A DNA stretch of 64,000 bases from Icerya purchasi (Eukaryota; Arthropoda; Insecta; Hemiptera; Monophlebidae): contig CM077115.1 in assembly GCA_039619475.1 (NCBI GenBank), positions 492,549,352 to 492,613,351 of the forward strand, in the 5' to 3' direction. The notes beneath the pieces are model-generated. The model saw only the letters and a program-made list of their open reading frames with translations. It made no database searches and was not told the DNA's origin. Of this stretch, positions 42,827-55,699 are shown piece after piece (positions within the stretch are counted from its first letter, which is position 1; every line of letters starts with the position of its first letter). A program made the translations under genes and the position numbers.

Positions 42827-44350
42827 TATATTTCTATCGGAATTTTTTGTTTTAGCGAAATAATTTTATTCCCTTTTGTACACGTTATGCCGCGTTATTT
42901 TATAGTATTTGCGTTTCATTCTGTGATGTTTATTTTTTCGTACATGCCTTCTAATTTCTCCTTTACTAGTATCTGTGTAAGGTATCATTTTTTAGTGTTT
43001 GTAAATACGAAAAATATTCAAGAGAGGAAAGATGAAAATAAGAACTATTCTGTTAAAATATTTTAAAAAAGCGCACAAAAAAAAGTTAATAAAAGTCTTT
43101 TATCAAATCATAAGATTACTCATTATTTACGTAAGAAAATCATACATGTTTCACTATATCGATTTGGTATATTGATTGCAATTTGAAAAAGATTTTTAAT
43201 TGCAGATTTGTGATTCGTTTCCATTTTTTTTTTTTTTTAAGATATCTATTATTATACTAATTTTTATTTTGTTAGTGAACAATTTCGTAAATTTCCAGAT
43301 GTTGCGTTGTGAGTTAAAGTTACTAAAGTTATTTGGAAAATATATTAAATCGTTTGTGAATGTGTGTGTGTGGCGTGTAGATATATATGGAGGCCCTAGT
43401 CATGGGACGAAATATGGAGATTCAAACCTCCGAAACGTTCCAAAAATATTTCACAAAATAAACGTAAAAATATTTATGTTATACAAAAGTAATGACAAAA
43501 TGTTGCGAGAAATTTGAAAATTCAGTTTCGCGTATTATTTTTTCGAGATAAATGACATGGTCAGCTTATAATTTTTTTCTCTTTAAATAAGTGGGCCAAA
43601 GCATACAAAAATTTTGAAGTTATTCATTTGAATATTAAACAATTAGATTATCTAGCAATAAAACAAGTAGTAATATCCGCAGAGTTGCCACCTTATTGAA
43701 CTCTATCGTGGAAAACTATTTGAAGGACTGTAATCATCATATCTTTTTGAGCCATCATTACATTGTTCCCTGCCGGATTTTAATCATATGTATGTGTATA
43801 ATATATGCGTATGCGTGTACTATCATGTAAAACAGTCTTTGTCTTATGAACACCTTATTAAATACTTTAATGATGAAAGTTGGTTTTTGATTATGTCATT
43901 TTTAAAAGTTACATCTAATCGATACAAAAATATTACGTGATTTTTCGTATTATCCTTCGAATAAAAATATTAGAAAAGAATATTACAGAAAAAGACACTA
44001 AACGAATTTTTGTAAAATGTTACAATAAATAACAAATATAAACCGTACATAATAACATGCTTATAAATGTTTTCGGGTTTACCTCATTAAAATCTACTTT
44101 CCCTTTTTGGCTAACAATGAACTAGACTCGAAAACGTTTCTGTGAATAAGTATATTATTATATACCGTTTCTGTTTGTATACTATTTTCATAATTATACT
44201 TATAATTTCATACAAAATTACTTTTTCACCCCAAATTGAATCAATATAATTACTTCTATAGTTAGTAGATGCATTGCTGTTGCGGAGGAGCCAATCCTGC
44301 CCTCCCCTACTCGTACTGTTCCGGCTAGATTTTAGATTATTATTATTAGA
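42827..44350. other. YME1L 3' UTR and intergenic stretch
   Basis: A possible polyadenylation signal (AATAAA) lies near 43088. No A tract or flanking duplication typical of a retrocopy was seen directly behind it. Beyond that no gene is recognised; open frames at 43200-43517 (+) and 44111-44362 (-) have no known features. Confidence 0.35.
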
Positions 44351-44662
44351 GTGACTATCCAACCGGAAATAAGCCGGGAATTTTGTCGTGAAACCAGGAA
44401 AAAGTAAAAATAGCCAAAAACTATATTTTTAATAAGAAAAAATCATTTGAAGCGAAAAAAGAATTCATTTTTTAATGTACTTTACTCAAAATAAATACCG
44501 AAGTTCTGTTTTATTTATAAAAAATATGCTACGGCGATCAAATATTATCAATAGTAATAAAAAAGTTCCTATTTTTTTTGTACAATTCTAGTAATCAGGA
44601 AATCGAAAGGATTTGGACCGGGAAAACCGGGAATTTAAAAATTATATTTGACTGGCCACCAC
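44351..44662. repeat. MITE-like remnant with CCGGGAATT repeats
   Basis: The left side has CCGGAAATAAGCCGGGAATT (44362 on) and the right side has CCGGGAAAACCGGGAATTT (about 44619 on), in direct orientation. The outer ends GTGACTATCCAA and the complement of the right end (GTGGCCAGTCAA) match partly as inverted repeats. Phrases such as CCGGGAAAACCGGGAATTT next to GACTGGCCAC are typical of insect hAT-derived MITEs. Boundaries are uncertain. Confidence 0.4.
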
Positions 44663-46446
44663 GATTATTTATTTATCATGACATTTTTTTGGATGATGAT
44701 ACTTTGGTCGTATCGAGTTGTTTTACAAACTGATGTTGGGTAATTAAAAACTGAAAAATAATAAATATACAAATAGTAAAGGTCAAACTGCAATTTAGAT
44801 TATTGGTATTTTTTAAAATTATGTAATTAAATTTGTAAATTCAAAAATAATTATAGAAGTCGGTTTTCGATCAAGTTCGGTGTTTATTTTAATTTATCAG
44901 AACTTTCTTTATGTTCTCTAAAGCCCACCAAAATTGAGATAGTAACTGTAAGTATATTTTTCATTATTTAAAATAAAAATTATAAAGTCAAAAAGCTACT
45001 CATCTTCCGACTTTTTCTATGATAAACAAATTATTCAAAATCTAGTTAAATTCTGTTAACATTTTTAAACTGGTTAAAATTTGTTCCTGCATTCTTTATT
45101 CTTTCTTTTATTAACGTGAACTGATAAATGACTTAGAAGTGTTTGCATAAATACCAATTTATTTATTAACTCATTTTAATTGCTGATTTTGGTGTTTAAA
45201 GATCGAAATTCAATAACTATACAAAGGTGAAAGACAGATAGCTGACAAACAGTTAATGAAAATAAAGACTGGAGGAACAGTTACTAAGTAAACTAATTTT
45301 GATAAATTTGTAACGATACCTATGACAAAACTTTAAGCAAAAATTTTTCAAGTTAATGAAGAGAAGAGATATTTAATTATTATGTGAACATACAGATTTT
45401 CAGTTTACTTATCTAAATATGCATAATATTTCTTCCCTTCCGACAAGTAAATAATGAGCCAGAAGTATGTTTGACGTGAATTTAATTCATCAATTTTTTT
45501 TTTACATAATTATCTAAAGAACAATAATTATAATTTAACGATCACTGTTGCTTTATACAGTATGATAGTGATCATGGAATGATTGATTTTCAAGTTGTGG
45601 TGTATAACTTCAATAATTAATGTTTCTTAGATAATAGGAAAATTAACGAATTAAATCAAGTCAAACGTACTTTTGTAAGAACAAGTAATAATATTTTATG
45701 TATTTTTTAAAATTATCTGAATAATACACGTGGCAATTAAAATATTTTTTTTTTGTTAATTTTGAAAATTTTCGACGTGAAACTATTTTCTACTTTTTAA
45801 TGTGTATTTTCAAAATGTTTGGGTTTTACAAATTAATGTAAAGAATCTACTTGAAGAATTCCGATAATTTTGTTATATTGCAACTAAAAAATAAATTTTG
45901 TAAATCATGATCTTAATTTTTAATGTTTATTTACCCAAAATTTCAATAATTCAAACAATGAGCATTATTTACAATGAAAAGGTAATTTACAGATTCTCTT
46001 TTTCCGATCTTATAAGTTGAAGTATTTTACCTGAAGCTCATGTGGATCAGCTCATTTTTAACCCATCAAGAAAAACTAGCAGAAGCGCTAAAACTAAAAT
46101 TAAAATTAATCAACATTGAATTTTTTCCTCTTTCATCCCCTTATGAGAACAGCTTGCTACCAAATCACGTTTTGGAATTTATGCAAAATTGAAGAAAAAA
46201 AAGGAAAAATGCAAATTAGTGAAAAGTAGGAAATTTTATAAGTTGAAAGTAATGAAAAAATTGAAGAGAAATAGTATCTACTTTTGATTAGAAAATAGTT
46301 AAATATTTCCTGTAAAAACTTCAAATTTTTTTGTTTTCATATCATAAAATACACTGGAAAACTAGAGATTACGTTATGGTAGGTATCTTACATATACGTT
46401 TGTATATAAGTATAAATATTTGAAGGGGTTAAAATATACGTAAATA
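44663..46446. other. AT-rich intergenic stretch
   Basis: No gene, paired repeat or known element recognised. Confidence 0.35.
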
Positions 46447-47890
46447 CTAGCGTTACCCACGGCTTCGCCCGCATATAGTACCCGTTTAAATCTATAATTG
46501 GAAATTAATAAACAAAATGTTGTTTTATCTGGAATTTATATATATATATATATGTTATAGTGAACATTTTTGTTAGTTTCATTTTATCCTACTTTTTTAA
46601 ATTTGTACATCCTTTGAAAAATATTCATTAGAGTCAACTCAGTGACATTTCTGGAGTTCCATAGCTTTCATCATTGTAATCATCTGTTTTTTATTCCTTA
46701 TTCACCATTTTGATCGTGTCCTTTACTTATTTTATAAACGGTCCATTTACTTATCCAACAGTGTTTCCCATAACTTCACCTACACATTAATATTTCTTTA
46801 ATTTTCCTCTTTTTTTATGTCATGATTCTGTATTTTTATTAAAGATTTATTTGTTATATTCAGTTTTTCTTTCTTTTATTTTAATTATTAATATAATAAC
46901 TAAAATAAACCTTAAATACATTCTACAAGCAAACTACAGTAATGGCAAGGGTTTAAGATTTTTTATTTATTTACTTATTATTGACATTAAAACTCCCGTT
47001 GCAGGATTCTTTATTAATTTCTCTGCAACTTCAATATATATTTTTTTTTGGAACATTACAAATATGCTGCATAGTTACTAAATTGTATACTGAAATATTT
47101 AAAAAGAATTAAAAGCTATTATTATAAAAAAGTATTTACGATATAACGCTTTTGCTTAATTAATACTTGTAATTAGGCAGTAATTTAATAATATGTTTAC
47201 GTTAAAAAACTGCTTCCTGCGGCTTCATCTCCCTTATTGAAATATTGAGCTCTATATCTGAAAATCCTCTTTATAGTAATTTGGTTTTTACTCCTTTTTG
47301 ACCATTTCATTTTCCTTATACCATATTCACTTATTTTATAATCTGTCCATCTGTATTCTCCCTTGATACTTGGACTTTATATGTGAAAAACGTTTAATTT
47401 TAATTTTTTGTTTTTAATTAATGTTTATGTAAAGATTTTTTCTCTCTTTGGAAAATGAAGGTTTTATGATTTCAGTAATGTAAAAAGAGAAGTAACGGAA
47501 CGCGGTGTATTTACTTACGCCAGAAATTAATAAAATTTTATCTAGAGTTTATTATTTACCTTAATAATCGTTTTATTTAAATTTTTACGTTTAATTTACA
47601 TTTACCATGGTAATCATTTTTTTTAAAATATATTTACCATAATAATATAAAAATGAATGCTCGTTTGTCCAGTATGCATTCCTGTACCGCTGGTCGCATC
47701 ATCATAATTCATTGTTTAAATATTTAAAACCACAATTTTTGAAGACGAGGGAGTAGAAAGCTCAGTCATATCCTAAAACCTTCGTTGAGACATCACGAAT
47801 ACACCCTGAAAATTTCAGCATGATCCGTTCAGCGGCACAAAAATGAATACGGGAGAAACAAACAAAGGGTCATTTTTAATATTTTTATAT
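46447..47890 (+). mobile_element. possible retroelement remnant with conserved ends
   Basis: It starts with AGCGTTACCCACGGCTTCGC (46449 on). It ends with AATTTCAGCATGATCCGTTC (47811 on), then CAGCGGCAC, AAACAAACAAAG and a TATATA tail (47888). Such 'CCGCGGCTTCGCCCGC' starts and 'CCGTTCAGCGG...AACAAACAAA' ends bound repeats common in arthropod genomes; I do not name the family. A second, more diverged start-like copy lies at 47203-47340 (GCTTCCTGCGGCTTCATC, then CACTTATTTTATAATCTGTC). Compare CTTATTTTATAAACGGTCC near 46727. Confidence 0.4.
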
Positions 47891-48410
47891 ATATATATTT
47901 ATATATTATATTTACGATATTACGATTTCTGCGAATTACATAGTAATTTATACATTGTATATTTTATTTTATTTATAGTTTCAAAAAGTAAAATGTTAGT
48001 AAATTTTTCTGATTTAATAATAAATATTATCTGATTAGTACTTCTCGGCTTTTGTATTCTTCCTTATATACATACGCAACTCGCATACATATACAATTAT
48101 TTTTTTGATTTTTTATATAAAACTTGACATCAAACATGCATTGAAAACTTACAATTTTTATTCAATTTATGGCTTTGAATATTATATTTTCATGTTACAG
48201 TTCGACTTCTCATAATAACATTAGGTGAGAAGGTAAGGTAAAAGTACATGAAATAAAAATATCTAGAGTCAATATACACGTTTTATGTTTTCGGTAATCG
48301 ATTATATAATATATTACATGCGCATAAATAATTACAAATCTTAGTGAACTAAATTTACGGATAACTGCGTAAAAATTGAATGTATTTAACTCAATAATAT
48401 AGCGCTTAAC

Positions 48411-48441
48411 GTTTCGGTCAGCTTATGCTGACCATCATCAG
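48411..48441 (-). ncRNA. hammerhead-ribozyme-like motif
   Basis: On the minus strand CTGATGA (48441-48435) is followed by one T, a perfect 7-bp stem GGTCAGC/GCTGACC with an ATAA loop, and GAAAC (48415-48411). CUGAUGA, stem II and GAAA form the catalytic core of hammerhead ribozymes. The extra U before stem II and the lack of a clear stem III/cleavage site next to it are against activity. Similar sequences are associated with Penelope-like and related retroelements, so a degenerate element end is possible. Confidence 0.35.
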
Positions 48442-50589
48442 AAGCGAACTGAGACACTCGAACGCAAACATCGGTCCACAATAACGACAAAATTAGATAA
48501 AAAACCTGACATATATCCCGGAAAAAAAAAACCAACCTAGATAACAAACAAGGAAAAAAAAACAACCAATAAAAATAATGTAACGATAAAATAATTCTGA
48601 AACAAAGAACAAAAACACAAAAAGCGTGGAAATACATAAAAAATATAAGGGGAACTAGGAAAGTACAACAGAAAAAATTATAAATAATTTTCTACGCAGT
48701 TGTCCGTAAATTTATTTCACTATGATTAATCACTGTGAAAGTTTTAAACGTTTCATAATTACAAATCTATTGGTATAAAAAATGAATACACGTACAGTTA
48801 TTTAAAAAATGTTCATGAATGATGTCTATTGTTTTTTTTCTTATTTCGTTATATGTTGCTGTTAAATATAATTGAAACCCAAATTAAATTGGTGGATTTT
48901 TCTTTTTTACACCATGTACAGCCTATTGGCCAGAAGCGTGAGACTGTGATGGTTAAATCCGACTATAGAGTTCGATAGATGAAATAAATTTGCGGTTTTG
49001 ATTATAGCTATTGGATAGTATGAATTGAAGAGTTTCCTTTGGAATATGTAAATTTCTTTAATTGTGAAACTTGGGACATTCAATGATTATATGATTGATT
49101 GATATTGGAACATTGCAGGTGTCATGTATCAGTCGCGATGGTTTGTGTAGGATGTAGTCATGTGTTAAAGCGGAATGGCCTATTCTTAAGCGGAAAATTA
49201 TTACTTGGTCTTTTTTGGATTCTTGGATTGAAATTTTATGACTGTTTTAATAATCGACTTTAGTTTATCTGTGTCTGAGTATAGATCTCAAATTTAAAAA
49301 ACTTTTTGTGTGAATGATTTACCCGATTTTTTTCAAATCGGCTATAGGATTGCAATGTTCGGTATTGGGGAAATATTTAGCACTAGTTTTGTGCAATCTT
49401 GTCGGATTGTTTGTTTTCGGAATGTTTGAGTGAGATGGGATCCAGCAGAAGATGATTTCTTTGTTTGATAAAGAAAGTGTTTGGACTATTTCCGAGGATA
49501 TCGGATATTGTTTCTTTCTATGAAACTTATTGATGAATAAGAATGTTGTTAGTATCAGAATGTGGTTAGATGTGTGATTTATACTATAGCGACTGCTAAT
49601 TTGAGGGCATGAAGTTCGATTGAGAGGACTGAGAATTGAGGTGCTAGAGGAAACAGAATCGCATTGTTTTCATGGATGGTCGCACAAATTAACTAATGCT
49701 TTGGAACCATCTGTATATATTCTGACGAAGTTTGGATATTTATTTACATTGTAGATTTGAGCATAAGTAATGGGATTAGATTGGGGTTTGCCAAAGTCTA
49801 TAAGAGATAGATCTAAATTTGCAGTGAATTCTAGCCATGGGGGATTAATATTGAAAGGAAAATGTAGTAGGTGAGAGAGAGAATTGGGGGGGATCATGAA
49901 ATGAAGAGAAGAGTTGAAGTTAGGGTTGGTGAGAACGTTGAGGGTGGTGTTTGTAGAGATAAAATGTCTTCGGATATTGGGGGGGGGTCAGAGGATTCAC
50001 CTATGAGACTGTCAATTGATGTGGTACGAAAAACGGCTGTAATTAATCTCGGACATGTATTATGTATTGCATTCAAAATGTCAAGATGTGTTTGAGGGCA
50101 AAACCCTAAAGAAGTGCATCATAGCCAATTATGGGTCGATTCAGAAATTGATAAAGTTTCAGAAGTTTCTTTTAAGAAATTAATTTTTCTAAAGCATTTT
50201 GCTTTAAGATTTAAGAGCTATGAAGACCAGAATTAAGGGTTATCAAAAATTACACCCGGTTATCTGACTTTGCTCGAAACTGGTATATCGTCAAATCGAA
50301 TGTTTAGATTTTTAGGGCACTTGTAGTCTTTGCAGAAGTGAATTGCAGTTGATTTTGCTTGCAAGATTTATAGTTCCTTTAACTGAGTCCGTATGTTTAT
50401 TTTTTGATCCAAGCTATGAATTCTCTATGAAGACGAAAGGTGGATATGAGGTTTAGCATGTTACTTTTAATATTTCATGCCTTCAGAGTGAAGAGAATTT
50501 TACATTTTAATGCCGTGTCGAATGCTTTGCTAATTTAAGTTGATTTCTGTGTGGAAATGATGTTTTTTTTAGCTGGTGTAATAATTTCT

Positions 50590-51560
50590 TTACACTTCGA
50601 TATATCAGGAGACAATCACATATCTCAACTAATTAACCTTAACATAAACTCATCAAGCGAAAATCCACCTGACAGATGTAACTTCAAACACGCCAACTAG
50701 AATTTTCTCTCCGAGCTCTGCACACAAATATCCAAACTCGACTACAGTATCGACGACTTACCAATTGTATTCTTCTTTGCGCATCCTAATCTATGTCCAA
50801 ATGTAATGCTTTTCGCAAAAAACCCATTCCACGGTGGTCCGTAAATTGCAATATCGCAATTCGCAATCGTAGAAAAGCGTTAAACAAATTTCTAACTCAT
50901 TTCAACCTACTTAGTTATTAAAAACTGAAAACCATCGCTTAACACGCCATTAAACAAACAAAAAGAGATTCGCAGAGAAAATAAATGTAACTTTACTGTT
51001 TCTAGTTCTCAGATCTGGTTAGCAATTCGAAAAAAAGAATGCCTCTCCCAACAACGTTTTCATCAATAATGAAATCAACACTGATCCTATAGACGTAACG
51101 AATGCGCTCGCAGCCCTAATTAGCAATTTCTCAAACATTACCACTGCACAAGAAGTGAACAACAATAATATCCCTTCCGACAAACCATCTAACCAAAATT
51201 TCAATAAAGATACCACATTGCACAAGCTCGAAAATGCTATCAACTGCTCGAAAATTTCTGTCCCGGGACCATACCATGTCTACACTCAATCCTCTGAAAT
51301 TCTCCTGACAACATAATTCATTTTCTACTAAAGATCTTCAATACCATCTGGAACTTAAATTCTTTTCCTACTAATGGAGAAAGGTAATTATAATTATTTT
51401 CCTTGAGTTCGATAAAAACCCTTTTCAGATCGATAGCTACAGACCAAATATCTGTAACATCTAATCTTTGCAAAATTCTCGAATAGGTTTTTAGGAGCAA
51501 TTGCGATCTTCGTAACGGCATAAAATAGTACATTGCAGTTAACATTTAAGATAGTTTTTG
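50590..51560 (+). pseudogene. endonuclease C-term/RT N-term segment of the LINE, inverted
   Basis: This block reads on the plus strand, unlike the rest of the element. It gives NTPTRIFSPSS (end of the endonuclease domain), IPRWSVNCNIAIRNRRKALN, FLTHFN and AIKQTKRDSQRK (linker), then FNTIWNLNSFPTNGER and SYRPNICNISNLCKILE (RT fingers). In the intact element these parts would lie between ORF1 and the RT C-terminal part on the minus strand. The block therefore sits in the right place but in reversed orientation. Confidence 0.7.
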
Positions 51561-51569
51561 AAGTGGCGA

Positions 51570-52862
51570 GTATTTCTGAAAATTGGTGTTTGTAGAATTT
51601 TCAGAAAGTGAAATTAATTAATCGACTAAGTAATTGATCTTAATTTCGTTGTTATTGTTTAGGGTGTTAGTTGTTTTAATGAAACGAATTTTTGTGGATT
51701 TGTCTTGGAGCAAGGGACGGATTAGTCGAAGTATTGCGACAACTTCAGGTACGTTGAGATTTTGTTCTCAGACTGCTTCGACGGGTTTAATAGATTTTCT
51801 GGTTAGAAAGTCAGCGAATCGGTTGTATTTTATTCCATCGCCTTCTTGGAATACATTTTTTAAGCCTATTACCATGATAATAAACGGCGCTGATTGGTCT
51901 TTTTTATGCTTTTTTGGTTGATTTTCAGATGCTTTTGATGTCATTTTTGTTGTGATTTTGGTTACCTTTTATTCGTGCTTAAGACTGAGGATGCTGTGGA
52001 AGGCTGGCGCGTCGCGTTTGTTTATTACAAATTGAATTGCTTTGTTTGATTGGTTCTTGTTTGTTTAGAATTTCAGTTGTTTTTGGTGCGTTATTTTTGA
52101 TAGTGGGCGAAGTTTCATATTTAATGATACTGATGTAGTTGTTACATCGGCCATGACAACTTCTCGTCATAGATGTCTTCTGAAATCACCACGGCGAGGT
52201 TTTCTATGTTTGCTACAGCGGTTTGTGTTGATGTATTTTTACACTTCGAAGAAATATGCCCGAGTTTTTTGCAAATTAAATAGGTCATTTCATCTAATGT
52301 CAAAAAAGTCCAATAGAGGTCTTCATCGATATTTATTTTAATGGGGCTGGAATATGTATACTTATTGACGATCACTATATCCACTTATAGCTCTAGCATT
52401 TCTATGGCAAACGTCGTTTTTATACCTAGAAAGTCTAGAGCTTCTTTTAGGCATTCATTTGATATTTCGGAGAATACTTGTGATAAGTCTCCCGGCAATA
52501 TGGAGTATTTTACGTGCCTTTAGGACATTTTCGTTGTTGATAACGATTTTGCCGCGGTTGCCTATAAATGTATTGGCTGCGTCTTCGTCTGGTAAGACAA
52601 CGTTCTCCAGATAGTCTGGAAACGTGTGTTATCTTGCCGGCTTCCATTTTTTTGCCGACAGCTTTGATGTATTGTGTTTTATATGGATATTGTTGCGAGA
52701 GCGGAAGACAATTGCGAGTTTTTTACCGTTTATTTTGCTTGCATACGAAGTTTGGTGTTTAGGTGTGAATATAAAGGGTTTATTTTGGTTGACTTGTTGA
52801 GTGATTGTGCCGAGATTGACGAAATTTTTTTGTTGGATGTTAACGGTAACAATTGGTATCAA
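51570..52862 (-). pseudogene. LINE ORF1 (gag-like) with zinc knuckle
   Basis: Frames on minus give KIVINNENVLKARKILHIAG, ISNECLKEALDFLGIKTTFA, IDEDLYWTFLTLDEMTYLIC and KKLGHISSKCKN. Together they show the ORF1 pattern leading into a CCHC knuckle whose first Cys is changed to Tyr. The downstream part gives DQSAPFIIMVIGLKNVFQEG and VVAILRLIRPLLQDKSTKIR. It is an RNA-binding protein of an I-like LINE, broken by several frameshifts. Confidence 0.65.
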
Positions 52863-52900
52863 GAGAACATTTTAAACGATTCAACGGGTAAGGGCAACGC

Positions 52901-54065
52901 TTTTCTTCCGCTGACCGAACTAGTTGTTAAACGTAACAGTCTCTTACGATTTGAAGATGAACAATGTAATTACAAAGACGTAAAGTGTACAAAAAAAAAA
53001 AAAAAAAAAGAAAAAAAAACTATAAGCACGATATCGAAATAAAAAAAACTAGAATTGAAAATAAGTATAAATAAACGAAAATCGAAACAATCGATACTGG
53101 GTATTAACTTGAAAGGCAAAAAAACAGTGTCTGAGAGTTAACGAAATGTAACAGACGAGATAAGTATTATTAAACGAATTAAATGGAGATATACCACGTG
53201 GTTAGAAAAGATCGATAGATAATTTATTAATTAACTTTTCGTGAAAACTTAAACGAGACTTTAGACAACCGAAGAAGTATTGGAAAAGTGAAGTACGAAA
53301 AGTCAGGCCAAAATGGTGGAAAGGTACCCAACATCGTGACATTTGGGAGAGTCTCCCCGACTTTTATCTAATAATGGATTTGCAATGACTGAAAAAAAAA
53401 AAAAAGACAAAAAATGAATTTTAGGAAACATTTGAAGGCCAGTAAGCAAATCTATGGTCAAGGATGACTAACCGCTCTGCTGCTATTATGTAATCGAATT
53501 ATTTGAAACTTTAAATTAAATAAAAGATGTGAACAGTTTGAAATATTTCTAAATATTTTTACAAGACAATTACTTCTTAAAAAGTATACGAAATATTGAA
53601 TTTAAATTATCAAAAGAAAAATATCAAATTTATTCCAAAACAATACGTAATGCGATGCCTATTTAATTTTCACACTTTTATCTATTCAATGGTGGTCTTT
53701 TTGTTGTTTTTTTTTTTTTTTTATCGAGAGGGTAACAGGAAATATATTGGCAACAAATTAATAGTTAAAAATTGAAACGGCCAAATAGGGAAGTTAAAAG
53801 GGTATGAATTTATCGAAACTATTTGGTAAGGACATGTTGGACCCAAAAAGTAGCCAATCACGATGAACGCAAACTCAAAAAATGAAATAAAAGTAAACGT
53901 GAAGCAGGAGCGTAGCGGCGCCGCTTCCTCTAACAAATCAGTACGAAATTGTTTGCTGAATTCAAGTGCCAAAATTAAAAATTACTAGAAAAAAGGAGTG
54001 CCAAATGAAAGATCATCCGCAAAAACGAGTGACAGAAACAACTACACGCTTACTATTTCACGTTA
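52901..54065. other. intergenic stretch
   Basis: No gene recognised. It has an A-rich block at 52991-53049 and a T-run at 53707-53722. The open frame at 53721-53972 on minus has no known features. Confidence 0.35.
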
Positions 54066-54073
54066 TTAGTGCG

Positions 54074-54670
54074 TAGTGATGGGCGACTTCGAAATGTTTC
54101 ATTCGAATTATTCGATTGTTCGATGACATCGAATGCATTCGATGTAGTTGCATTCGAAATGTTATTTCATTCGGAAAAATCTAGTCTACGTTTAACGAAT
54201 ATTTCATTTGTTTGTGTTCAGATGGTTTCGGCTTTTATTCGAATAATTCATTCGAAATTAATTGTTTATATTACTATCGGCGGAATAGTTTAACGAATGT
54301 TTCATTCGTCAATGTTTAAATCGGTTCGGTTTTTATTCGAATAATTCATTCGTACTATTCACAGCAATCATTCGAAATTAACCGTTCATTTTCCCATTGG
54401 CGAAATAGAGTATTGTTTACACAATTATTACGTTTGTAATTGTCCGGAATAATAATCCGTTTTATTGGAATTACTTTGTCTTAAAGAATTATTGATGGAA
54501 ATGATTACATAAATGAGGCATGATTTATACCGTGGTATGGTTAAAATCGATATGAACTTTTCGAATAAAACAAAGCAATCAATTTTCGTTACGAATGATT
54601 ATTTTGAATGAAAATCATTCGATTGTTGATTGTTTCGATTGTAAACACATTTCGAAATCGCGCATCACTA
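54074..54670. mobile_element. hAT-type MITE of 597 bp
   Basis: TAGTGATGGGCGACTTCGAA (54074) and the complement of the right end (TAGTGATGCGCGATTTCGAA, ends 54670) form terminal inverted repeats. The flanks TTAGTGCG (54066-54073) and TTACTGCC (54671-54678) may be a diverged 8-bp duplication. The interior is full of ATTCGAAT words and holds a tandem duplication with a period of about 98 bp starting at 54193 and 54291. Confidence 0.7.
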
Positions 54671-54700
54671 TTACTGCCTACTGCCTACTGCCTACTGCCT
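54671..54700 (+). repeat. TACTGCC 7-bp tandem repeat
   Basis: Four head-to-tail copies of TACTGCC directly abut the right end of the MITE. Confidence 0.85.
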
Positions 54701-55690
54701 AGAGTTGTCTCCGAACGATCTGCTGCGTACCGATGAAAGAAAAAGGTTACCCTCGCATATTTGGAAGCGCCAGATTGTGTCGCTTCAAGATCATGTAATT
54801 TTCGTGAATTTTTATCCGTGCGATTTCAGAGTAATGTATATCGGGAGTGAAGAAAAAATGTGCGTGCATATTTAGTCTGGAAGCGCTGAGTCAAATCGCT
54901 TTACGGTCACATACAACGATCAATAGCGCGATTTTTATGCATGTCAGCGTGTGTGTGTGTGTGTGTGTGTACGAGCATAGGCTAGTTCGGTGTTTGCAGT
55001 ACATTTTCTTCTTTGGATCGTTTTTTATGTGCTATCACTTAATAACAGCGGAACTGGAAGCGATGATCGCTTTTCAGTCTGTAATATTACTGTAGTAGAA
55101 GCTGTACCGGCTCGTTTAGCTTATTTCCGCCGCGGAACTACTTATGTTCCAGCCTGTTAAAATGTAAACACTTTCAAAATTGAGGCTACATGCAATTGTA
55201 TCATTGAAAAACGTCTAGCGATTAGTTTTTAGTTCATTAAGTTTTCAAGAAAAAATGAATAAACCAACGTCTAGTTTATTAAAAGGTATATATGTAAAAT
55301 ATTTAACCGCCATTTTCAAACAAATTTATGCACAACAATGTTATGGTTATGCGGTTGTGAGAAGATAAAAAAATTGTTCTGTTGGACATGCCTTTTATTT
55401 AAGCAAGAAAAAAAATCGCATGGAATGCAAATGACTTTGACTTGGTTCAGTTTTTGAGAAAGATAGAAAGCTATCATTAAAAAGGATATTTTTAAAAATT
55501 ATCGAAGTTACGCAAACAAATATGTCTAATAATCATGTAACAAAGTTAAAATTTTTAATTCTATTAAATAGAAAAAATTTTTAAATTTTCAATAAAATTT
55601 TCTAGAAGAAGACTTTTTTAAAACAGAATTACGGAAATTTTTTCGATCTTGCAAGTTGGAAAAGTGTACTTACAAGATTCTAAAATACAT
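54701..55690. other. intergenic stretch with (GT)n
   Basis: A (GT)n microsatellite lies at about 54948-54970. No gene recognised. Confidence 0.4.
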
Positions 55691-55699
55691 AAAGACGAG

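Larger units (their letters stand above)
48880..52900 (-). mobile_element. I-like LINE with internal inversion, decayed
   Basis: Minus-strand order from high to low coordinates is ORF1 (52862-51570), an inverted block (see 50590-51560), RT C-terminal part (about 50580-50100), RNase H (about 49900-49430) and C-terminal domain (about 49430-48880). The RT part gives AFDT near 50533, NMLNLISTFR, then IRFDDIPVSS near 50300. RNase H gives NFVRIYTDGSK (about 49700-49732) and IIFCWIPSHSN. The C-terminal part gives IIFRLRIGHSALTHDYIL and CNVPISINHIIIECPKF, the usual C-terminal motif of I/Jockey-group LINEs. Many stops and frameshifts are present. Confidence 0.8.

Noticed and set aside
53721..53972. 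possible membrane protein frame on minus
   Set aside because: Hydrophobic, but no start context, homology or neighbouring exon was recognised, and it abuts a T-run.
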